In this document: piece after piece, positions 60,151 through 64,000 of the stretch
Position numbering within the stretch: position 1 is the first letter of the stretch
Layout: each line of letters starts with the position of its first letter
The notes under the pieces: model-generated
The model's input: only the letters and a program-made list of their open reading frames with translations
Told to the model about the DNA's origin: nothing
Databases searched by the model: none
From: Lunatimonas salinarum
GTDB lineage: Bacteria > Bacteroidota > Bacteroidia > Cytophagales > Cyclobacteriaceae
Direction: 5' to 3'
Length of the DNA stretch: 64,000 nt
NCBI RefSeq assembly: GCF_017811155.1
Contig: NZ_JACVCV010000006.1
Coordinates: 186,001-250,000 of the forward strand
Translations under genes and position numbers: made by a program

Positions 60151-63100
60151 TTACTCCCTTGAGGCGATTGTCAGTTTTTGTTCGATTTTGCTTTTTAGGT
60201 CATGAAACGATGCTAGTGTTTTTTTTGCCGCAGCAAGAATTAGGACATGGCTTTCCTGCTTTTCCATCTCTCTGACCTCGCTGGCAAATCGGTACAAATA
60301 CAAACTTTCGGACAGTCCTCTGAGCTTATGAAGTAGATTTTGACTTTTCTGTTCATAATTCGCGCTTGGGCTTGCCAGTTTTTGCAGGATTTGTTCGATT
60401 TCGATAAAACCCTGGTCCAAAATGCTTTTGAGGAGGTCCTTGTCTCCAGATAAGATGCGCAGCAGTGCATCGTAGTCAAATTCCATGTCGGAAGAAGGTC
60501 GGTTCTGAAATTTCTCCTTTTGGATCAACTCCTGCACGAGATCCAGTATTTTTTGTTTTTCCAGAGGTTTGGTCATAAAGTAGTTCATCCCAGCGGCCAA
60601 GCAGGCTTCTTTTTCGCTCAGAAGAGCTCCTGCTGTGAGGGCGATGATGGGAACCGGGGAGCCGGTGGGTTCTTCTAGCTTACGGATTTCCTTTGTGGCT
60701 TGATATCCATCTTTTAGGGGCATTTGCACATCCATGAATATCAAATTGGGAGAGTGCAATATAAAGGAATCAACGGCTTCCTGTCCATTTTGCGCCTCTA
60801 TTACCTGACAGGAAGGAAAATGTGACCGCAGAATTGTTTTTATCAAAATCATATTCAAAGGCACATCTTCGGCGACCAATATCTTCAGCAAGTCCTCTGC
60901 ATGGGAGTCGGCAAAGTGGTCGGTCGAGGGGGATTCCTGGGGAGTCGTTATTTTATCATCAGCTAGACTTAAGAGGCAATTGAATAACTCGGAAATTTTA
61001 GCGGGTTTGATCAGCTTGGCATCGATTTGCAACTCCTGGTATCGCTTATCCAATTGCACTTCATCTACGGAGCTGTACAGTAATATTTTTGGTTTTTTTG
61101 CGGTTGACTTTGCAAAAATCTTTTTTGCCTCAGCAATAGTAGTAAGCCCATCCATAAAGGGCATTTGAAAGTCGACAATCAACACATCGAATTCTTCTCC
61201 CTGATTAAGTAATTGGAGTGCACTTAGCCCGTTGTCTACTTCCACAGTTGTGATTTCCCAATGAGCAAGGACGTCCCTCAGGATTCTTCGGTTGTTGGTA
61301 TTGTCGTCTATCAACAAGATCTTCTTTATGCTGGAAAATTCCTTCACTGAAGCCTTATCTTCGGGCAAAAACGGCATCTTTAAGGTGAAATAGAAGGTGG
61401 AACCTTTGCCGAGTTCACTTTCCAAATGGATGGCCGACCCCATCTTCTCGGCAAGCATCTGAGAGATTACCAGCCCGAGTCCTGTGCCACCGAAATTTCG
61501 AGTGGTAGAGGAATCGGCCTGCGAAAATGATTTAAAGAGCTTTTCCTGCTGTTCTTTCGATATACCGATTCCTGTATCTCTTACCGAAAACGTGTAAAAT
61601 CCCCATGTAGGGGCTTCCTTGTCGACTTCAAAGGAAACGGTTAGTTCAACCTCGCCCTTTTTGGTAAATTTGATTGCATTACTCAGTAAGTTTACCAATA
61701 TCTGTTTTAATCGAATGGGATCCACTATCATCAACCTCGGAATATCAACCTGTATGTTTAGGAGGAATTCGAGGTTTTTGGTGGAGGTATTAAATTTGAC
61801 AATGTCTGCCGTCTGTTCGATTAGTTCAATAATATCCGTTTCAATTTCCTCTAGTTCCAATTTTCCAGCTTCAATTTTTGAGAAATCCAGGATATCATTG
61901 ATTATGCCCAGTAGGGAATAGGCTGAGGAATTGGCGCTCTGCACGTATTGTCGTTGAACATCGGATAGGGTAGTGTTCAGGAGAAGGTCTGTAAATCCGA
62001 TCACACCGTTCAGCGGTGTGCGAATCTCATGACTCATATTAGCCAAAAATTCAGATTTCGCTCGGCTGGATTTTTCCGCTTCTTCTTTTGCCTTTATCAT
62101 GGAACGCTCAAGGGCACTCTTTGTGTCCAAGTTTATCAACATCTCAGCGAAAATCTTCAGAAGGTTTTTTTCGGCGTCTTGAAGGCGGTGCACCTCATGT
62201 ACCCAGTCAAACCCAACAAAGCCCGATAATTCGCTACCGCGAATCATTGGTATTGTGATCAGGGTTTTTATTCCTTGAGGCTCTATGATTGCTTTTAGTG
62301 GTTTATCGTCCAATAAATCGATGTTAGGCACCTCAAATGCTTGGTTGCGTTTATGTTGGTTAACCCAATTGGGAATCAAATCCAAAGGGACATTTTGGAG
62401 ATTGTCAATCTCCGGAGTAACGCCTTCTTCACACCATTCGTAGGTATTGGAAAGTGTATTCTCCAAAAAATCATATTTAAATACGTATCCGCGGTCTGCC
62501 TTCACAAACTTGGATATTCTGGAAAGGGATTGTTTTATGGTATGGGATAAGTCCTTGATATTTGTATTGATGTAGGTAGACGAAATATCAATCATGAGGG
62601 TTTGCAATTCGATTTGTTTTTTAATCTCCTCCCTGACTAATTGCTCTTCGGTGATATCTTGCGTCAGGCCGGCAAATTTATCTGGATGATTTTCTTCCTG
62701 AATCAACAAGATCTTTATTTTAACCCATTTGAATCTTCTTCCTTTTAAGTGTATTTTTCCGGTAAACTCTCCTTCCTTTCCAGTTTTTAATACGGTTTCG
62801 CTTATGTTGCCCAGCGCTATTTTGTCTTTTTTCGAGAAAAAGCCTAATGCTTCTTCAATGCTTACAGACGTATCTACCGGAAGTTCATGGATTTTGTAAA
62901 GGCCTTTGCTCCATTTTAGTTCTTTGGTTTCTAAATCTAGCTCCCAAGAGCCCATGTCTGCCATTTTCATGGCCCTTGTCAAAAAAATATTGGTATGTAC
63001 CAGTTCTTCTTGTATCTTTTTTCGTTCGGAGATATCTCTTGAAGTGGCTACTATATAGCCCTGATTATCAATCCATAGGTATTTGACCGTTACTTCAACC

Positions 63101-63387
63101 GGAAATTTATCCCCGGTTACTTGGTTTACATTGGTGCCTTCTATCACCATGGAAGGAATCTGCTTCAACTCCTTTACATGGGCCGACCAAACAGATCTGT
63201 CCATAAATATCTCTTCGAAGTCCCAGACATAGTACTTGTGTACCTCCTCAGGTCTTATGCCAAGTCGCTTGGATGCTTCTTTATTTACATAAAAAAGGTT
63301 ACCATTTTCCAAGGCAACCTGCGTGGCATCGGATGTGTGGTCCAATAGGTGCTGGAGAAGTGTTAAATTTTCCTTGTTAGGTAACAT
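60151..63387 (-). CDS. hybrid sensor histidine kinase with two receivers and Hpt domain
   Basis: A 1078-residue multidomain kinase. In order: PAS (about 10-125), second PAS/PAC (about 140-255), GAF (about 260-420), HisKA with phospho-acceptor His453 (ANMSHEIRTP), HATPase_c (GTGLGLVISQM), receiver 1 with Asp739 (VLIVDFQMPF), receiver 2 with Asp886 (LIFMDVQMP) and an Hpt domain with His1020 (LLHKLRG). No membrane span is visible, so it senses internal signals; the PAS domain suggests a redox, light or ligand input. A complete His-Asp-His relay can run inside this protein. A separate receiver protein is at 5 kb; no partner is adjacent. Confidence 0.92.
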   Translation of the reverse strand: MLPNKENLTLLQHLLDHTSDATQVALENGNLFYVNKEASKRLGIRPEEVHKYYVWDFEEIFMDRSVWSAHVKELKQIPSMVIEGTNVNQVTGDKFPVEVTVKYLWIDNQGYIVATSRDISERKKIQEELVHTNIFLTRAMKMADMGSWELDLETKELKWSKGLYKIHELPVDTSVSIEEALGFFSKKDKIALGNISETVLKTGKEGEFTGKIHLKGRRFKWVKIKILLIQEENHPDKFAGLTQDITEEQLVREEIKKQIELQTLMIDISSTYINTNIKDLSHTIKQSLSRISKFVKADRGYVFKYDFLENTLSNTYEWCEEGVTPEIDNLQNVPLDLIPNWVNQHKRNQAFEVPNIDLLDDKPLKAIIEPQGIKTLITIPMIRGSELSGFVGFDWVHEVHRLQDAEKNLLKIFAEMLINLDTKSALERSMIKAKEEAEKSSRAKSEFLANMSHEIRTPLNGVIGFTDLLLNTTLSDVQRQYVQSANSSAYSLLGIINDILDFSKIEAGKLELEEIETDIIELIEQTADIVKFNTSTKNLEFLLNIQVDIPRLMIVDPIRLKQILVNLLSNAIKFTKKGEVELTVSFEVDKEAPTWGFYTFSVRDTGIGISKEQQEKLFKSFSQADSSTTRNFGGTGLGLVISQMLAEKMGSAIHLESELGKGSTFYFTLKMPFLPEDKASVKEFSSIKKILLIDDNTNNRRILRDVLAHWEITTVEVDNGLSALQLLNQGEEFDVLIVDFQMPFMDGLTTIAEAKKIFAKSTAKKPKILLYSSVDEVQLDKRYQELQIDAKLIKPAKISELFNCLLSLADDKITTPQESPSTDHFADSHAEDLLKILVAEDVPLNMILIKTILRSHFPSCQVIEAQNGQEAVDSFILHSPNLIFMDVQMPLKDGYQATKEIRKLEEPTGSPVPIIALTAGALLSEKEACLAAGMNYFMTKPLEKQKILDLVQELIQKEKFQNRPSSDMEFDYDALLRILSGDKDLLKSILDQGFIEIEQILQKLASPSANYEQKSQNLLHKLRGLSESLYLYRFASEVREMEKQESHVLILAAAKKTLASFHDLKSKIEQKLTIASRE

Positions 63388-63650
63388 AGACTTGACTTGG
63401 TCTGTATCGCAAAAATTAATTTGGTTAGCTGCTGTTAAGCAATATACTTTAGAATTCTTGATTGGAACATCTTTGGAGTGCCTATTTTTTTAAAGCTGCG
63501 TTATTTTTACGTTAGATCAAATCGACAGAATGGATTTTTCATGCACTCATTAGCTGACTTGGTGCAGACTTAAACCGACTCTGAAAAAAAGTCAAACTGC
63601 CGCAATATTTCCGTACCTTTGCTTCCTGTGAACTTATATACTTTCACCCT
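63388..63650. other. intergenic region between hybrid kinase and HIT gene
   Basis: AT-rich divergent region; the plus-strand box for the HIT gene is listed. No RNA gene recognised. Confidence 0.4.
63614..63621 (+). promoter_or_regulatory. candidate -7 box for the HIT gene
   Basis: TACCTTTG matches TAnnTTTG, 29 bases before the ATG at 63651. No TTG is present at -33 spacing. Confidence 0.4.
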
Positions 63651-64000
63651 ATGGCTTCCATCTTTACTAAGATTATTAACCGGGAAATTCCGGGCTATAT
63701 CGTCGCTGAGGACGACCGAAACATTGCTTTTTTGGATATCATGCCCTTGGTTAAAGGGCATCTGCTTGTTGTTCCGAAGGTGGAAGTAGATTATATTTTC
63801 GATTTGGAGGAACAGGATTATGCGGACCTGATGCGGTTTGCCAAGAAGGTGGCAATTGCGCAGGAAAAAGTAATCAACTGTACCCGAATCGGGGTGGCGG
63901 TAATTGGTTTAGAGGTGCCTCATGTCCATATTCACTTGGTGCCACTCAGAACGATGGCTGATATAGATTTTTCACGGCCTAAACTAAAACTTGATGCAGA
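63651..64000 (+). CDS. HIT family protein (histidine triad), truncated by window end
   Basis: The frame begins MASIFTKIINREIPGYIVAE and runs off the right edge after about 116 residues. The histidine triad HVHIHLVP is visible. It is an HinT-type nucleotide hydrolase/transferase acting on AMP-conjugates, cytoplasmic. The missing part is probably short, since bacterial HIT proteins are 105-140 residues. Confidence 0.92.
   Translation, partial: MASIFTKIINREIPGYIVAEDDRNIAFLDIMPLVKGHLLVVPKVEVDYIFDLEEQDYADLMRFAKKVAIAQEKVINCTRIGVAVIGLEVPHVHIHLVPLRTMADIDFSRPKLKLDA

Noticed and set aside
1-64000. tRNA, rRNA, CRISPR, prophage, transposase genes and toxin-antitoxin modules
   Set aside because: I looked through the intergenic regions and long frames and saw none. 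The Arc-like 49-residue protein could suggest an antitoxin, but it sits in an SPFH operon and no toxin is adjacent.

Overview
The window looks like a chromosomal segment of a Bacteroidota bacterium, most likely a member of the Cytophagales (Cyclobacteriaceae-like). This rests on gene orders I know from that phylum (prs-rplY-pth; etfB-etfA-DUF151 nuclease-nupC; pdxA-DUF177-rpmF with fabH-efp-accB-accC nearby), on the near absence of Shine-Dalgarno sequences, on promoter boxes of the Bacteroidetes TAnnTTTG type, and on family content (POT transporter, M48/M3 peptidases, DUF4442, DUF2461, planctomycete-type DUF1501/DUF1549/DUF1553 proteins). I see no rRNA, tRNA, CRISPR array, prophage or intact insertion sequence. 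Assignments rest on reading the sequence only; no database search was run.

Layout. 1-5.4 kb: end of prs, rplY, pth (preceded by a palindromic repeat element), a thiamine-binding protein, an M14-type deacylase, murB, a dCMP-deaminase-like enzyme and a lone receiver protein. 5.4-6.5 kb: three small unknown genes, including a 68-residue protein made mostly of Asp/Glu/Phe and a 46-residue membrane peptide. 6.5-13 kb: POT transporter, cyclophilin, nucleoside transporter, DUF151 nuclease and electron-transfer flavoprotein. 13-20.5 kb: dnaB with three DnaA-box-like sites in front of it, an exonuclease, an M48 lipoprotein protease, DUF4442 protein, thioredoxin, DinB-fold protein and M3 peptidase. 20.5-32.8 kb: a 26-residue membrane peptide candidate, CDF transporter, AI-2E transporter, TPR lipoprotein, metG, a block of exported hydrolases, and metZ under a SAM riboswitch. 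33-38.5 kb: DUF2461, HAD phosphatase, an SPFH/ribbon-helix-helix operon, a possible class I isoprenoid-synthase-fold protein and, divergent from it, a 32-residue peptide gene with its own terminator. 38.6-47.3 kb: a two-subunit exported molybdenum hydroxylase (second copy of the repeat element in front) and, convergent to it, a three-gene planctomycete-type cytochrome/DUF1501 operon. 47.3-56.2 kb: accC-accB-efp-fabH with its own promoter, then leuA and an unknown helical protein separating these from rpmF-DUF177-pdxA. 56.4-64 kb: rsmA-mgtE-dehydrogenase operon, greA with a structured leader, a large hybrid histidine kinase, and the start of a HIT-family gene.

Most genes are housekeeping. The most interesting parts are the repeat element whose flanking repeats contain the start codon of the downstream gene (two copies), the small peptide genes in intergenic DNA, the DnaA boxes at dnaB, the greA leader and the SAM riboswitch at metZ.
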